A stretch of DNA of 64,000 bases from Caldicellulosiruptoraceae bacterium PP1 (GCA_041320695.1 JBGGOQ010000005.1:86118-150117); one strand, 5' to 3'. Counted from the stretch's first letter, positions 18,484 through 28,052 are shown. Made by a program: numbers and translations. Notes: generated by a model from the letters alone, not told the origin.

Positions 18484-18617
18484 ATACAATATGCATGAGA
18501 ATAAAAGTACAAATGCAATTCTAAACAATAATTATTGCAAAAAAATATATTTTTAATAGGAATATGATAGTATACAAGCTATATATATTTTTGCTTAAAA
18601 AATATTTTTGCAGGATA

Positions 18618-18646
18618 TTGACAATGATTATGCAATTTGATATTAT
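18618..18646 (+). promoter_or_regulatory. strong sigma-A type promoter
   Basis: Consensus TTGACA (18618-18623), 17-base spacer and TATTAT (18641-18646), about 34 bases before the DUF2294 gene. The preceding ~130 bases after the Re-citrate synthase-like gene hold no recognised gene. Confidence 0.75.
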
Positions 18647-18679
18647 TATAATTGCTAATATATAAATGAGGTTTTGGAA

Positions 18680-19039
18680 ATGACCAAAGGGCAGATAGAA
18701 GCTAAGATTAGTGAAGTAGTTAGCAAATTTGAGATTGAATATATGGGAAGAGGTCCTAAACAGATTAAGACTATGATATGTGAGGATACAATAATCATTA
18801 GGCTGGTTAGGTTCCTAAGCCCTGCTGAAAAATCATTATCAACACTCAATGATGGAGCAGAGTTATTAAAGAGATTTAGGTATTCACTATTCGAATTGGC
18901 AAAAGATAGGTTAAAAGAGATGTTAGAAGAAATTATAGGTGCAAGAATAACAAACATTTATTCTGATTTAAACACTACAAGTGGTGAAAAAGTGATTATT
19001 GTAACACTTGATAGGAATTATGACAAAGAAATTAAATAA
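18680..19039 (+). CDS. DUF2294 family protein
   Basis: 119 aa from ATG 18680 (TGAGG RBS; a TTG at 18674 is in frame). The pattern 'TKGQIEAKISEVVSKFEIEYMGRGPKQIKTMICEDTIIIRL...LTPAEKxL'-like N-terminus and 'RLKEMLEEIIGARITNIYSDLN' match the small DUF2294 family, whose biochemical role is unknown. It has its own consensus promoter and terminator, so it is a single-gene unit. Family assignment is from recall of conserved residues, not a search. Confidence 0.7.
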   Translation: MTKGQIEAKISEVVSKFEIEYMGRGPKQIKTMICEDTIIIRLVRFLSPAEKSLSTLNDGAELLKRFRYSLFELAKDRLKEMLEEIIGARITNIYSDLNTTSGEKVIIVTLDRNYDKEIK

Positions 19040-19079
19040 ATGGCAGATTGACCAAAAGGCACATTGCCAGTTGGTAAAT

Positions 19080-19134
19080 AAGCCGCTATCTATAAGAGTG
19101 CAAATGCATTCTTTATATGATAGCGGCTTTTTTA
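19080..19134 (+). terminator. long-stem intrinsic terminator
   Basis: AAGCCGCTATC (from 19080) pairs with GATAGCGGCTT (19119-19129). The stem extends through CTATAAGA/TCTTTATA, leaving a loop containing GTGCAAATGCAT. It ends in a T run and closes the DUF2294 unit. Confidence 0.88.
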
Positions 19135-19158
19135 TTATCCATTAAAGGAATGGTGAAA

Positions 19159-19653
19159 ATGTATATTGATTGTATTTCGTTTAACTACAAGAAAACAATC
19201 ACTAAGAACTTTGAGAATGTAAAAAGCCTTGTTTTAAGTAAAGAATTTTTTAGTCATACCATATCTTTCTGTGAAAGTATTTGCCAATATGATAATGAAC
19301 TTGCATTTTTTCTAACCAAATATTTTACAATAGATGGATATATTGAAAGTTGCTTAGTACCGTTGCTGTTACTTGATTTATTCAATAAAAATACTTCGAT
19401 TATTAAAAAATACTATTCGGATGATATTTTTACAGAAGGATTAATCAAATATCTAAGAAAGTTCTATTATTATTGTTTGAATCAAATATCAACCATGAAC
19501 AATAGCAATCAAAAAATTTGTGATATAAATGACCAGTTAGTTGATATTAAATTTAAGCAATCCTTTATAAATCAGTTGCACCAATTAATTATTACTATAT
19601 TAAAAAATATTAGACAATATCAAACAATTCATGAAGCAAGGGGGAATTATTAA
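19159..19653 (+). CDS. unknown protein coupled to DUF4914 gene
   Basis: 164 aa from ATG 19159 (AAAGGAATGG RBS). No signal peptide, membrane span or motif is recognised; it is predicted largely helical, with clustered Tyr/Cys/Phe residues (MYIDCISFNYKKTITKNF...). Its stop codon overlaps the start of the following DUF4914 gene by one base (TAATG), implying translational coupling and a joint function. No homologous family comes to mind. Confidence 0.7.
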   Translation: MYIDCISFNYKKTITKNFENVKSLVLSKEFFSHTISFCESICQYDNELAFFLTKYFTIDGYIESCLVPLLLLDLFNKNTSIIKKYYSDDIFTEGLIKYLRKFYYYCLNQISTMNNSNQKICDINDQLVDIKFKQSFINQLHQLIITILKNIRQYQTIHEARGNY

Positions 19654-21533
19654 TGGTTATTGAAAATATTAAAAAACTAAAATTAGACGATGAAATTATG
19701 GAGATACTTATTAACAGTAAGAGTATAATTTTCCCAGAAAAAAGAACACAATTTTTAGAAATGGCGTTAGGTGGGGAAAATAACAACTATTTTGAAGTTA
19801 AATTTAAAATAGATGATCAATGCGAAGAAATTGAAGCAATAGTAACAAAATGTAATAATGGTATTGTTGTTAATTATCCAGATATATATATGAGAAGAAG
19901 GGATCCGGATAGTATGGTAATTGGTGATAATGAAGAGACAGATAAACCAAGGTTTAAAGATTTGTATGGAGATGATTTTGATAATCTTAGAATAAAAACA
20001 TTTGAATGGTTAAAAACACAAGAACTTATTGTTATGCCCTTTATGGCAGGAGGATATGAACTTGGGTATGAAGCATTATTAATTGCTCCTAAAAATACTG
20101 CATTTTTTGCATTAGCTTTAGCTGATATACAAGGCTTTATACCATATTCAGAATTATCTGACAATTTTAATCCAAAAGCAATTGCATATGTTGCACCACC
20201 ATTTAGGCATACTTTTTTTTCAGGAAAACAAGTTGTAATACACAATAGAAAAAAAGATTTACATGAAATATTTTCTTATAATTTATATCCAGGCCCAAGT
20301 GCTAAAAAAGGCATTTATGGAGTTTTATTGAATATTGGTGAGTCAGAGAAATGGGTTAGTGTTCATGCATCAACTGTTAAAATAGTTACCCCTTATGATA
20401 ATGAAATTGTTATTGTTCATGAAGGAGCAAGCGGCGGTGGTAAAAGTGAAATGATACAACAAATGCATAAAGAAAAGGATAACAAAGTTTTGCTTGCTCA
20501 AAATATAGTGACAAACGAAAAATTCTATTTAGAGATAAAAGAATCATGTGATATCTATCCTGTAACCGATGATATAGCTTTAGTTCATCCAAAGTTACAG
20601 AATGGTAATAAAAAAATGGTTGTAAAAGATGCAGAACAAGGTTGGTTTGTAAGACTTGATAATATTACACATTATGGAACTGACCCTCAACTAGAAAAAA
20701 TTTGCATACAACCCCCAGAGCCATTGGTTTTTTTTAATGTTGTAGGTGTTCCTGGTTCGACTTGTTTAATTTGGGAACATACAATGGATGAACCAGGTAA
20801 ACCATGCCCAAACCCAAGGGTAATTTTGCCAAGAAAATTTATTCCTAATATTGTCGACACCCCTGTTGACGTTGACATTAGAAGCTTTGGCGTAAGAACA
20901 CCACCTTGCACCAAAGAAAAGCCAACTTATGGAATTGTTGGTCTTATGCATATATTAACACCTGCATTAGCATGGCTCTGGAGGTTAGTAAGTCCAAGAG
21001 GATATGCAAATCCAAGTATTACAGATAGTGAAGCTTTATCAAGTGAAGGAGTTGGATCATATTGGCCTTTTGCAACAGGTAAAAAGGTTAAACAAGCTAA
21101 CTTATTACTAGAGCAAATATTATCATTTAGCAATACTAGATATATATTAATTCCAAATCAATATATAGGTGCATATAAGGTAGGGTTTATGCCAGAATGG
21201 ATTATAAGAGAATATTTAGCAAAAAGAGGTTCAACTAGATTTAAACAAGAACAAATTACACCTTCTAAATGTTCGTTATTAGGATATTCATTGGAATCTA
21301 TTAAGTTTGAAGGAACATATATTCCTAAACAACTGTTACAAGTAGATCTACAGCCTGAAGTTGGGGAAGATGGATTTAATAAAGGAATGGAAATACTTAA
21401 TAAATTTTTCAAAAAAGAATTGAAGAATTTTATAACCGATGAATTAGATCCATTAGGTAAAAAGATAATTGAATGTTGCATGGATAATGGAACTATTGAG
21501 GATTACAATTCATTGATACCAACAAAATTATAA
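19653..21533 (+). CDS. DUF4914 family PEPCK-like protein
   Basis: 626 aa. It resembles the uncharacterised DUF4914 family, related to phosphoenolpyruvate carboxykinases. The nucleotide P-loop is at 258-265 (EGASGGGKSEM). Downstream are conserved 'DIYPVTDDIALVHPKLQ', 'FFNVVGVPGSTCLIWEHTMDEPGKPCPNPRV' and 'SEGVGSYWPFATGKKVKQANLL'; the last parallels the PEPCK 'WPFATG' lid region. The expected chemistry is GTP/ATP-dependent phosphoryl transfer on an organic acid, but no substrate has been assigned. It is coupled to an unknown partner upstream and an OFA-type carrier downstream, so it may act on an imported carboxylate (inference). Confidence 0.75.
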   Translation: MVIENIKKLKLDDEIMEILINSKSIIFPEKRTQFLEMALGGENNNYFEVKFKIDDQCEEIEAIVTKCNNGIVVNYPDIYMRRRDPDSMVIGDNEETDKPRFKDLYGDDFDNLRIKTFEWLKTQELIVMPFMAGGYELGYEALLIAPKNTAFFALALADIQGFIPYSELSDNFNPKAIAYVAPPFRHTFFSGKQVVIHNRKKDLHEIFSYNLYPGPSAKKGIYGVLLNIGESEKWVSVHASTVKIVTPYDNEIVIVHEGASGGGKSEMIQQMHKEKDNKVLLAQNIVTNEKFYLEIKESCDIYPVTDDIALVHPKLQNGNKKMVVKDAEQGWFVRLDNITHYGTDPQLEKICIQPPEPLVFFNVVGVPGSTCLIWEHTMDEPGKPCPNPRVILPRKFIPNIVDTPVDVDIRSFGVRTPPCTKEKPTYGIVGLMHILTPALAWLWRLVSPRGYANPSITDSEALSSEGVGSYWPFATGKKVKQANLLLEQILSFSNTRYILIPNQYIGAYKVGFMPEWIIREYLAKRGSTRFKQEQITPSKCSLLGYSLESIKFEGTYIPKQLLQVDLQPEVGEDGFNKGMEILNKFFKKELKNFITDELDPLGKKIIECCMDNGTIEDYNSLIPTKL

Positions 21534-21552
21534 TTTTTGTTGGAGGTATGAT

Positions 21553-22734
21553 ATGATTAAATCAAATGACAAAAAGCTTATTTTATTAATAAGCATTATT
21601 ACAATGCTTTGCTTAGGAACGATATATTCATGGAGTATTTTTAGAAAGCCACTAGAAGACTTATTGGGGATAAGCCCGCTACAAAGCGGGCTCCCCTATA
21701 TGTTTTTTCTTTTATTTTATTCTTTATTTATGCCTATTACAGGTAATATCATATCTTATAAAAATTATCACAAAATATTTTTTATAGGACTTCATTTTCT
21801 TTTTCTCGGTTGGTTTCTTGCCGGGTTTTCAAAAAATATATATTTAATTACTATATTTTATGGATTTTTAGGTGGGATTGGGGTAGGAATTATATATGGT
21901 ATACCTTTATTCTGGATAAACACATTGTTTAATAAAAATAAAGGAAGATATATAGGAATTGTTTTAGCTGGGTTTGGTTTATCTCCATTTACTACTGCAC
22001 CAATAGCTAATATATTGATAAGCAAGTATGGTGTATTAAATGCTTTTAAAATATTTGGTTTAGCTTTTTATATAATTCTTTTTTCAATTTATATATGCAT
22101 TAATAGTAATTGTATCAAAAGGTATTTTATTCAAATAAAAGAAGAAGACAAAAAGCATGATATATCAATTAAATTAAGCAAACAATTTATATTCATTTGG
22201 CTATTTTTCTTCTTAGGAACATTTATCGGGCTAACATCCATTTCTATAGCAGCTCCTGTCGGAAATGAAATACACAAAATACCTTTAAATATATTATCCT
22301 TATATTTAAGTATCTTTGCATTATTTAATGCCTTTGGAAGAATATTGTATGGCTTTTTGCTTGATAAACTATATTACAAAAAAGTAATGCTAATCTCATT
22401 AATTTCAATTACTTTTGCAGCTTTATTTGAATTTTTTAATGTGGAATCAAAATTAGTGTATATTTTAACCTTTTCAATATTATGGTTAAATTTAGGTGGT
22501 TGGCTTTCTATTGCTCCTACATTAACAGAGAAAATACTTGGAAATAAAAATTTTAGCAAAAATTATGGATATATTTTTACTGCATATGGAACAAGTGCTA
22601 TTACAGGAACGTTATTATCAGGATATTTAAGAACTGTATTTAATTCATACAAATACTTTTTTATTATCATTCTTATTATAATCTTAGTAGGAATAGTTGG
22701 TTTAATATTATATAAAGATAATGGTTATAAATAA
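21553..22734 (+). CDS. MFS transporter, oxalate/formate antiporter (OFA) type
   Basis: 393 aa with twelve predicted membrane spans. Features of the OFA group are the N-terminal 'LCLGTIYSWSIFRKPLEDLLGIS', 'FYGFLGGIGVGIIYGIPLFWI' and, in the second half, 'NAFGRILYGFLLDKLYYKKVM'. Such carriers exchange small carboxylates. It starts 19 bases after the DUF4914 gene with RBS TGGAGGTATG, so the two are probably one operon. Substrate unknown. Confidence 0.85.
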   Translation: MIKSNDKKLILLISIITMLCLGTIYSWSIFRKPLEDLLGISPLQSGLPYMFFLLFYSLFMPITGNIISYKNYHKIFFIGLHFLFLGWFLAGFSKNIYLITIFYGFLGGIGVGIIYGIPLFWINTLFNKNKGRYIGIVLAGFGLSPFTTAPIANILISKYGVLNAFKIFGLAFYIILFSIYICINSNCIKRYFIQIKEEDKKHDISIKLSKQFIFIWLFFFLGTFIGLTSISIAAPVGNEIHKIPLNILSLYLSIFALFNAFGRILYGFLLDKLYYKKVMLISLISITFAALFEFFNVESKLVYILTFSILWLNLGGWLSIAPTLTEKILGNKNFSKNYGYIFTAYGTSAITGTLLSGYLRTVFNSYKYFFIIILIIILVGIVGLILYKDNGYK

Positions 22735-22777
22735 TATATTGAATTATTTATTTCTTAGAAAGGAGAGTTATCTGATA

Positions 22778-24101
22778 TTGAAAGATTATAAGAAGCCGTT
22801 TAATTCTTTGAGTATATCTGATACACTCAAAATTTTAGAAACCAATCTTGATGGATTATCGTCACAAACAGCTGCTGAAAGATTAGGTCTATATGGCAAA
22901 AATATGTTAAGTTTTAGCTTTAGCATACAAGGAAATAAAAATTGATGAAGTTAATGAAAATAAAGATTTAGAGAAAGATTTAATTTTTATTGGTTTAGTC
23001 GCGATGATTGATCCACCTAGAGAAGAAGCAAAGCAAGCTATTAAGACCTGTTTTAATGCAGGAATAGTACCTGTTATGATTACAGGTGATCATATAGATA
23101 CTGCTGTTGCTATAGCAGATAAACTAGAAATTTTTGACAGCAAAATAGATAAAAGCAAACAAATATTAACTGGAAATGAGTTAAATTATCTGTCAGACAA
23201 TGAACTTGAATCAATAATAGAGAATATTAGAGTGTATGCAAGAGTATCACCTGAACACAAAATGAGAATAGTAAATGCATGGAAAAAGAAAAATAAAATA
23301 GTAGCAATGACTGGTGATGGTGTAAACGATGCTCCTGCAATTAAATTTGCTGATATAGGTATAGGAATGGGTATTACAGGTACTGATGTAACAAAAAATG
23401 TATCAGATATAGTATTGGCTGATGACAATTTTGCAACTATTGTTTCTGCGATTAAAGAAGGTAGAAAAATATATGACAATATCAAAAAAACAATTCAATT
23501 TCTTTTGTCTTCAAATATTGGCGAAGTTGTTACTTTATTTTTTGGGACCATATTAAATTGGAATGTATTATATCCTATTCATATATTATGGGTAAACTTA
23601 GTAACCGATTCACTACCTGCTTTGTCACTAGGGATGGAGAAAGAAGATAAAGATATTATGACAAGAACACCAAAAAAAGTAAAAGAAAGTATATTTGATG
23701 GTAATATGGGATTTAGTATTTTATATCAGGGGACAATAAAGGGAATCATTACTTTAATTGTATATTTTATTGGACATAAATTATATGGGCAATCAATAGC
23801 TGTTACTATGACATTTTTAACACTAAGTTTGATTCAGCTTACACATTCATATAATGCAAGATCAAATACAGAATCTTTATTTTCAATTGGAATATTTAGC
23901 AACAAGTATTTAAATATCTCAGTAATTATAACTATTTTATTACAATTGATAGTAATATTAATTCCATCATTAAGAGAAATATTCAAAATAACATATATTA
24001 ATTTTGAGCAATGGTTAATTGTAATATTCGCTTCATTATCAATTATACCGATTGTTGAACTTGTAAAATTTTTTACAAGAAACAATAAAACAAAAATCTA
24101 A
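22778..24101 (+). pseudogene. internally deleted P-type (Ca2+-type) cation ATPase
   Basis: The N-terminal cation-ATPase domain (TTG start 22778 after AAGGAGAG; 'SDTLKILETNLDGLSSQTAAERLGLYGKNML') runs to about 22905. It then joins, in another frame, a sequence reading VLALAYKEIKIDE and on to the hinge 'MITGDHIDTAVAIA' and 'MTGDGVNDAPAIK', followed by the C-terminal membrane domain. Membrane spans 1-4, the actuator domain and the phosphorylated DKTG motif, several hundred residues, are missing. The second half (ATG 23004) could still be translated but cannot be an ion pump. Confidence 0.9.
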
Positions 24102-24123
24102 TTATATTGAAAGAAGAATTGCT

Positions 24124-24621
24124 ATGTCAAAAGTTGCTGTTTTAATTGGTTCACAATCAGATTTTCCATTAATAATAAAAACTTTAAAAGTGCTAAAAGA
24201 TTTTGAGATTGATTATGAACTAAGAATTCTTTCGGCACATAGGGTACCTGATGAAACTATTCAATTTGCACAAAGTGCAAAATCCAATGGATTTGATGTT
24301 ATTATTGCTGCTGCAGGCAAAGCAGCTCATTTACCAGGGGTTGTTGCATCAAATACAACATTACCAGTAATAGGAATACCTATAAAGTCGTCAACTTTAG
24401 ATGGCTTAGATGCTCTTTTTTCAATAGTTCAAATGCCTAAAGGTATACCTGTTGCAACAGTTGCTATCGATGGTGCTGAAAATGCAGCACTATTAGCTGT
24501 TAGAATATTAAGTTTAAATAACCCAAATATATATTACAAATTAGAAAAGTTTATTAAAAATATGAAAGATGAGGTTTTGGAGCAAGACAAAAAGATATAT
24601 GAGGAGGCTAAAAATATATGA
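24124..24621 (+). CDS. purE: N5-carboxyaminoimidazole ribonucleotide mutase (PurE, class I)
   Basis: 165 aa. Conserved 'LIGSQSDFPLI', 'SAHRVPDETIQFA', 'AAAGKAAHLPGVVASNTTLPVIGIP' and 'SIVQMPKGIPVATVAIDGAENAALLA' are the class I PurE motifs. It rearranges N5-CAIR to CAIR in purine synthesis. Its end overlaps purC by four bases (ATGA). Other pur genes are not in the window, so purEC stands alone here. Confidence 0.95.
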   Translation: MSKVAVLIGSQSDFPLIIKTLKVLKDFEIDYELRILSAHRVPDETIQFAQSAKSNGFDVIIAAAGKAAHLPGVVASNTTLPVIGIPIKSSTLDGLDALFSIVQMPKGIPVATVAIDGAENAALLAVRILSLNNPNIYYKLEKFIKNMKDEVLEQDKKIYEEAKNI

Positions 24622-25328
24622 AATATGAAATTACTGAGTTTTTATATGAAGGTAAAGCAAAAAGGATTTATAAAAGTAATGTTGATAATGTCTTTATTGT
24701 TGAATTTAAGGATGATGCGACAGCATTTGATGGAACTAAAAGAGGGACAATAGCAGAAAAAGGTATCATAAACAACAAGGTATCAAATCATTTATTTAAA
24801 TTATTAGAAAAAAATGGAGTAAAGACACATTATATTGAAGAAATTGATGAAAGAAAAACAGCAGTAAAAGGTGTATCAATTATTCAAGTAGAAGTTATTG
24901 TTAGAAATATAGCTGCTGGTTCTATTTGTCAACGGCTTGGGCTTGTTGAAGGCACAATGCTGAAAAGGCCTATTTTGGAATTTTGTTTTAAAAATGATGA
25001 ACTACATGATCCACAGATTAATCAATATCATATTTTAGCATTGGATCTAGCAACTGAAAATGAGATCGAAATAATGTCTGAGTCATCCTTTAAAATTAAT
25101 AATATATTAAGAGATTACTTAAGAGATGTAAATATTGATTTGATAGATTTTAAATTAGAATTTGGAAGAATTAATAATGAAATAATATTAGCAGATGAAA
25201 TATCGCCTGATACTTGTAGATTTTGGGATATTAGTACTCGTGAAAAATTAGACAAAGATAGATTTAGAAGAGATTTAGGAAATATTGAAGGAGTTTATAA
25301 AGAGGTTCTAAAAAGATTAGGATTATAG
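24618..25328 (+). CDS. purC: SAICAR synthetase (PurC)
   Basis: 236 aa, normal length. The N-terminal LYEGKAKRIYKS, 'FKDDATAFDGTKRGTIAEKG', 'VEVIVRNIAAGS' and 'ILADEISPDTCRFWD' are signature motifs of phosphoribosylaminoimidazole-succinocarboxamide synthase. It uses ATP to condense CAIR with aspartate. Translationally coupled to purE and closed by a terminator at 25337. Confidence 0.96.
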   Translation: MKYEITEFLYEGKAKRIYKSNVDNVFIVEFKDDATAFDGTKRGTIAEKGIINNKVSNHLFKLLEKNGVKTHYIEEIDERKTAVKGVSIIQVEVIVRNIAAGSICQRLGLVEGTMLKRPILEFCFKNDELHDPQINQYHILALDLATENEIEIMSESSFKINNILRDYLRDVNIDLIDFKLEFGRINNEIILADEISPDTCRFWDISTREKLDKDRFRRDLGNIEGVYKEVLKRLGL

Positions 25329-25336
25329 AGAAATTT

Positions 25337-25378
25337 AAAAGGTGATTCTAAATAGAACAAAAAAGAGTCACCTTTTTT
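25337..25378. terminator. terminator after purC
   Basis: AAAAGGTGATTCT pairs with AGAGTCACCTTTT and is followed by six T residues. It also lies at the end of a small minus-strand gene, so it may act in both directions. Confidence 0.82.
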
Positions 25379-25380
25379 AT

Positions 25381-25473
25381 TTATAATTTTTTTATTAGTA
25401 ATAATATAATGCACCATAACAATATACTTATTAATACACCATTAAATAGGCCAATATAAAATCTTCTTCCCAT
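25381..25473 (-). CDS. 30-aa single-span membrane peptide
   Basis: ATG at 25473 (minus) is preceded by AAGAGGTTA, an acceptable RBS about 11 bases away. The product MGRRFYIGLFNGVLISILLW... is a basic N-terminus followed by one membrane span and a Lys-Lys end, a typical small inner-membrane peptide. It fills most of the purC-vanZ gap. No known family is recognised; coding status is inferred from composition, RBS and position. Confidence 0.45.
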   Translation of the reverse strand: MGRRFYIGLFNGVLISILLWCIILLLIKKL

Positions 25474-25568
25474 AATATTGTTTAACCTCTTTTTTTATGA
25501 TATTATTTCCATTGTTAATATATTTTATACATTTTAATTTTATTATTGATTATGAGAGGTAAGAATAA

Positions 25569-26009
25569 TTGAGAGAAAATATAAAAACTATATTTCAATG
25601 GATGCTTGTTTTTATTTGGATGGGGGTTATTTTTTGGTTTTCTTCTCAAGAAGGGAGTATTTCACATCAAAAAAGTCTTAATATTTCAGTTTTAGTTGAA
25701 AAAACAATTGAATATATACTAGATAAAGATTTAATAAATAACTCAAATAGAGATACATTCGAATTTATTATAAGGAAAATAGCTCATATGACAGAATATT
25801 TTATATTAACATTACTCTTATATAACGCACTTAAAAACAATAAGAGAGTATTTTTGTATTCTTTTATTATAGCTTTTTTGTATGCAGTTACTGACGAAAC
25901 TCATCAGATATTTGTTCAAGGCAGAGGACCAAGTCCAGTTGATGTTGGAATAGATAGTATAGGGAGTTTGATATATATTGGTATTAAGAAAATTAAAAAG
26001 GCTGTCTAA
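25569..26009 (+). CDS. VanZ family membrane protein
   Basis: 146 aa from TTG 25569, supported by GAGAGGTAAGAA upstream. Four hydrophobic segments and the VanZ hallmark 'YAVTDETHQIFVQGRGPSPVDVGIDSIGSL' are visible, along with 'FWFSSQEGS' near the N-terminus and 'RKIAHMTEYFILTLLLYN'. VanZ-type proteins reside in the membrane and some confer low-level glycopeptide tolerance; most have no defined role. Single-gene unit ending in a terminator that begins within its last codons. Confidence 0.9.
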   Translation: MRENIKTIFQWMLVFIWMGVIFWFSSQEGSISHQKSLNISVLVEKTIEYILDKDLINNSNRDTFEFIIRKIAHMTEYFILTLLLYNALKNNKRVFLYSFIIAFLYAVTDETHQIFVQGRGPSPVDVGIDSIGSLIYIGIKKIKKAV

Positions 26010-26045
26010 TGCAAGGATAAATAAATTTCAAGACAGCCTTTTTAT
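25995..26045. terminator. bidirectional terminator overlapping vanZ stop
   Basis: AAAAAGGCTGTCT (25995-26007) pairs with AGACAGCCTTTTT (26031-26043), symmetrical with A and T runs on either side. It ends both the VanZ gene and the convergent K+ uptake operon. Confidence 0.88.
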
Positions 26046-26531
26046 TTACCAATTCTTTTTTATAGCATAGCCAATTAAAGTTACACCCGAAATAAAAAAT
26101 ATAGTTGCGAAAATTGCTTTAATTGGTGTAATAACTTCTTTTTTAATATAGCCTCTTTTTATTATCTCAATTTTATTTGCATGAATATCCAAATCTGCTC
26201 CATGTTCTTTGCAAGCTCTATGAAAAACTCCTTTAACCATCACAATATCGCCTATTTGATTATGTTTGCCTAATAAACGTATTTTTTCAACTTCTGAAGC
26301 GGGTAGATAAATTCCAATAGCATTATATCCATCATTTATATTTACCCAAGCATACTTTCCTCTTTTCATTATTTCGCCAATTGCTTCACCGATAAATGTT
26401 ACAGTTTTTCCATCATAGTATTTTGCATTATTAATTAATGTGTTGCTATCAATTGATTTTTGAGTAGCATAAGCAAATTGAGAAATTGAAATAATTATTA
26501 TAGCTACCAGTAGTATCTTTTTTATTATCAT
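26046..26531 (-). CDS. exported OB-fold-like protein in Trk operon
   Basis: 161 aa from the ATG at 26531 (RBS GAGGG), overlapping the trkH stop by four bases. Residues 1-23 are a signal peptide or anchor (MIIKKILLVAIIIISISQFAYA). Residues ~35-125 look like an OB-fold nucleic-acid/ligand-binding module ('DGKTVTFIGEAIGEIMKRGKYAWVNINDGYNAIGIYLP...IGDIVMVKGVFHRAC'). A second hydrophobic span lies near the C-terminus (~137-156), so it would sit outside the membrane between two anchors. Translational coupling to the K+ channel suggests an accessory role; none is known. Confidence 0.7.
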   Translation of the reverse strand: MIIKKILLVAIIIISISQFAYATQKSIDSNTLINNAKYYDGKTVTFIGEAIGEIMKRGKYAWVNINDGYNAIGIYLPASEVEKIRLLGKHNQIGDIVMVKGVFHRACKEHGADLDIHANKIEIIKRGYIKKEVITPIKAIFATIFFISGVTLIGYAIKKNW

Positions 26532-28033
26532 ATCTTTTCCCTCGTTTCTTTTAAAAGAAATGCAACTAAAGCAATAACAGACATAAACTCTAAACGTGCA
26601 ACCCACATCATTATAATATATATAACTTTTAAACCATCAGGCATTGAAGGCAGTGTTATACCTGCTGACAATCCAACATTACCTGTAACTGAGGCTGATT
26701 CAAACATAGCCTGTTTTATTGGATAGCCATACATTGTTCCTGCAAGTGTCCCTATGGTGAATGTGAGAATATATGCAAAAACTATTATGGAGGCATTTCT
26801 GACAACTTTATCATTAAGTACTACCTCTTTTAGATGATGAAATTTTTCAACTACAACAGCTGAGTCAGGTCTTATAAGTCTTTTCACATCATCAATTAAT
26901 GAATTGAATATAATTCCAATTCTTAAGGCTTTAAAACCGCCAGCAGTTGAACACATTGAACCACCAGCTATCATTGCCATTACAATTGCGATAATACTTG
27001 CATCAGACCATTCAAAATAAAACTGGTTAGCATAAAGTGTAGAAAAACCTGTCCCAGTATGTGCAGATACAATATGATAAAAAACTTTTCTAAACATATG
27101 GATAGGCTGATTATATACTTTAGTTAGGCTAAACAATGACAACAAAAAAAATGAATTAATTGTGACAAATAAGCTTTTTATTTCTATATTTTTAATACTT
27201 TCTTTATACCTACCACTTAATATAGTGTAATGAAGAGCAAAGTTTATTGTTCCAAGAAGCATTATAACCATACTAACAATTTCATAAGATAAACTATGAA
27301 AATATAAGGCATTTTGTGATTGAGGAGTAAATCCTCCTGTAGACCATGCACCCATAAACATCCACATACCTCTGAAAAATGCCATTTCAAGTGGTAGGCC
27401 AATTAATACACCATTAATTGTTAAAGCAATTGTTCCCAAAGCTAAATACATAAGACTTACATACCAAATTATTCTTGCTGTATGAACAACGTTAGGAAAT
27501 ATCTGTTCATCTCTTGCTTCACCAACATACATTTTAAATAAACCCTTCATCCCACTGGCTAAGAATGTAAGACCCAAAACAACCATACCTTGTCCACCTA
27601 AAAAAGTGATTAAGTGTCTCCACATATTAAGCCCCATTGGAACATGATCAAGATCTAGAATGAGTACTAAACCAGTTGTTGTAAACCCACTCATAACATC
27701 AAAACATGCATCTAGATAGGATACAAAATGCCCTGATAAATAATATGGTATTGCAGAAATTAATACACTTAATCCCCAAGTTAAAGCAACCATTGCCATA
27801 CCTGAACCCCAAGTAAATCTATCTTCTTTTGTTTCTCTACCAAAAGCAATAAACAAAAAGCCGATTATAAAAAATGTTCCTACACCTATCATAAGGTTAA
27901 AAAGCATATCCCATTCTTTATAAAATAATGAAACAAATAAAGAGATTGATTCTACAAAACCAATGGCAGTCAAAATTTTACCACTCATATAAAATATGTG
28001 CTTTATCTCATTATTGTTTTTAATAATAGACAT
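26528..28033 (-). CDS. K+ uptake channel subunit TrkH/KtrB
   Basis: 501 aa from the ATG at 28033, preceded by TTAGGAGGAACACT. Multiple membrane spans with four pore-like repeats, including 'SGFTTTGLVL', 'GAWSTGGFTP', 'SAHTGTGFSTLY' and 'SVTGNVGLSAG'; the central glycines form the K+ selectivity filter in the family. It works with RCK proteins that gate the channel. Two RCK genes precede it in the same operon. Confidence 0.93.
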   Translation of the reverse strand: MSIIKNNNEIKHIFYMSGKILTAIGFVESISLFVSLFYKEWDMLFNLMIGVGTFFIIGFLFIAFGRETKEDRFTWGSGMAMVALTWGLSVLISAIPYYLSGHFVSYLDACFDVMSGFTTTGLVLILDLDHVPMGLNMWRHLITFLGGQGMVVLGLTFLASGMKGLFKMYVGEARDEQIFPNVVHTARIIWYVSLMYLALGTIALTINGVLIGLPLEMAFFRGMWMFMGAWSTGGFTPQSQNALYFHSLSYEIVSMVIMLLGTINFALHYTILSGRYKESIKNIEIKSLFVTINSFFLLSLFSLTKVYNQPIHMFRKVFYHIVSAHTGTGFSTLYANQFYFEWSDASIIAIVMAMIAGGSMCSTAGGFKALRIGIIFNSLIDDVKRLIRPDSAVVVEKFHHLKEVVLNDKVVRNASIIVFAYILTFTIGTLAGTMYGYPIKQAMFESASVTGNVGLSAGITLPSMPDGLKVIYIIMMWVARLEFMSVIALVAFLLKETREKI

Positions 28034-28052
28034 AGTGTTCCTCCTAAAGGAT

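Noticed and set aside
23004..24101. C-terminal half of the P-type ATPase as an independent gene
   Set aside because: No RBS at the ATG, homology continues upstream of it (VLALAYKEIK), and it lacks the catalytic aspartate.
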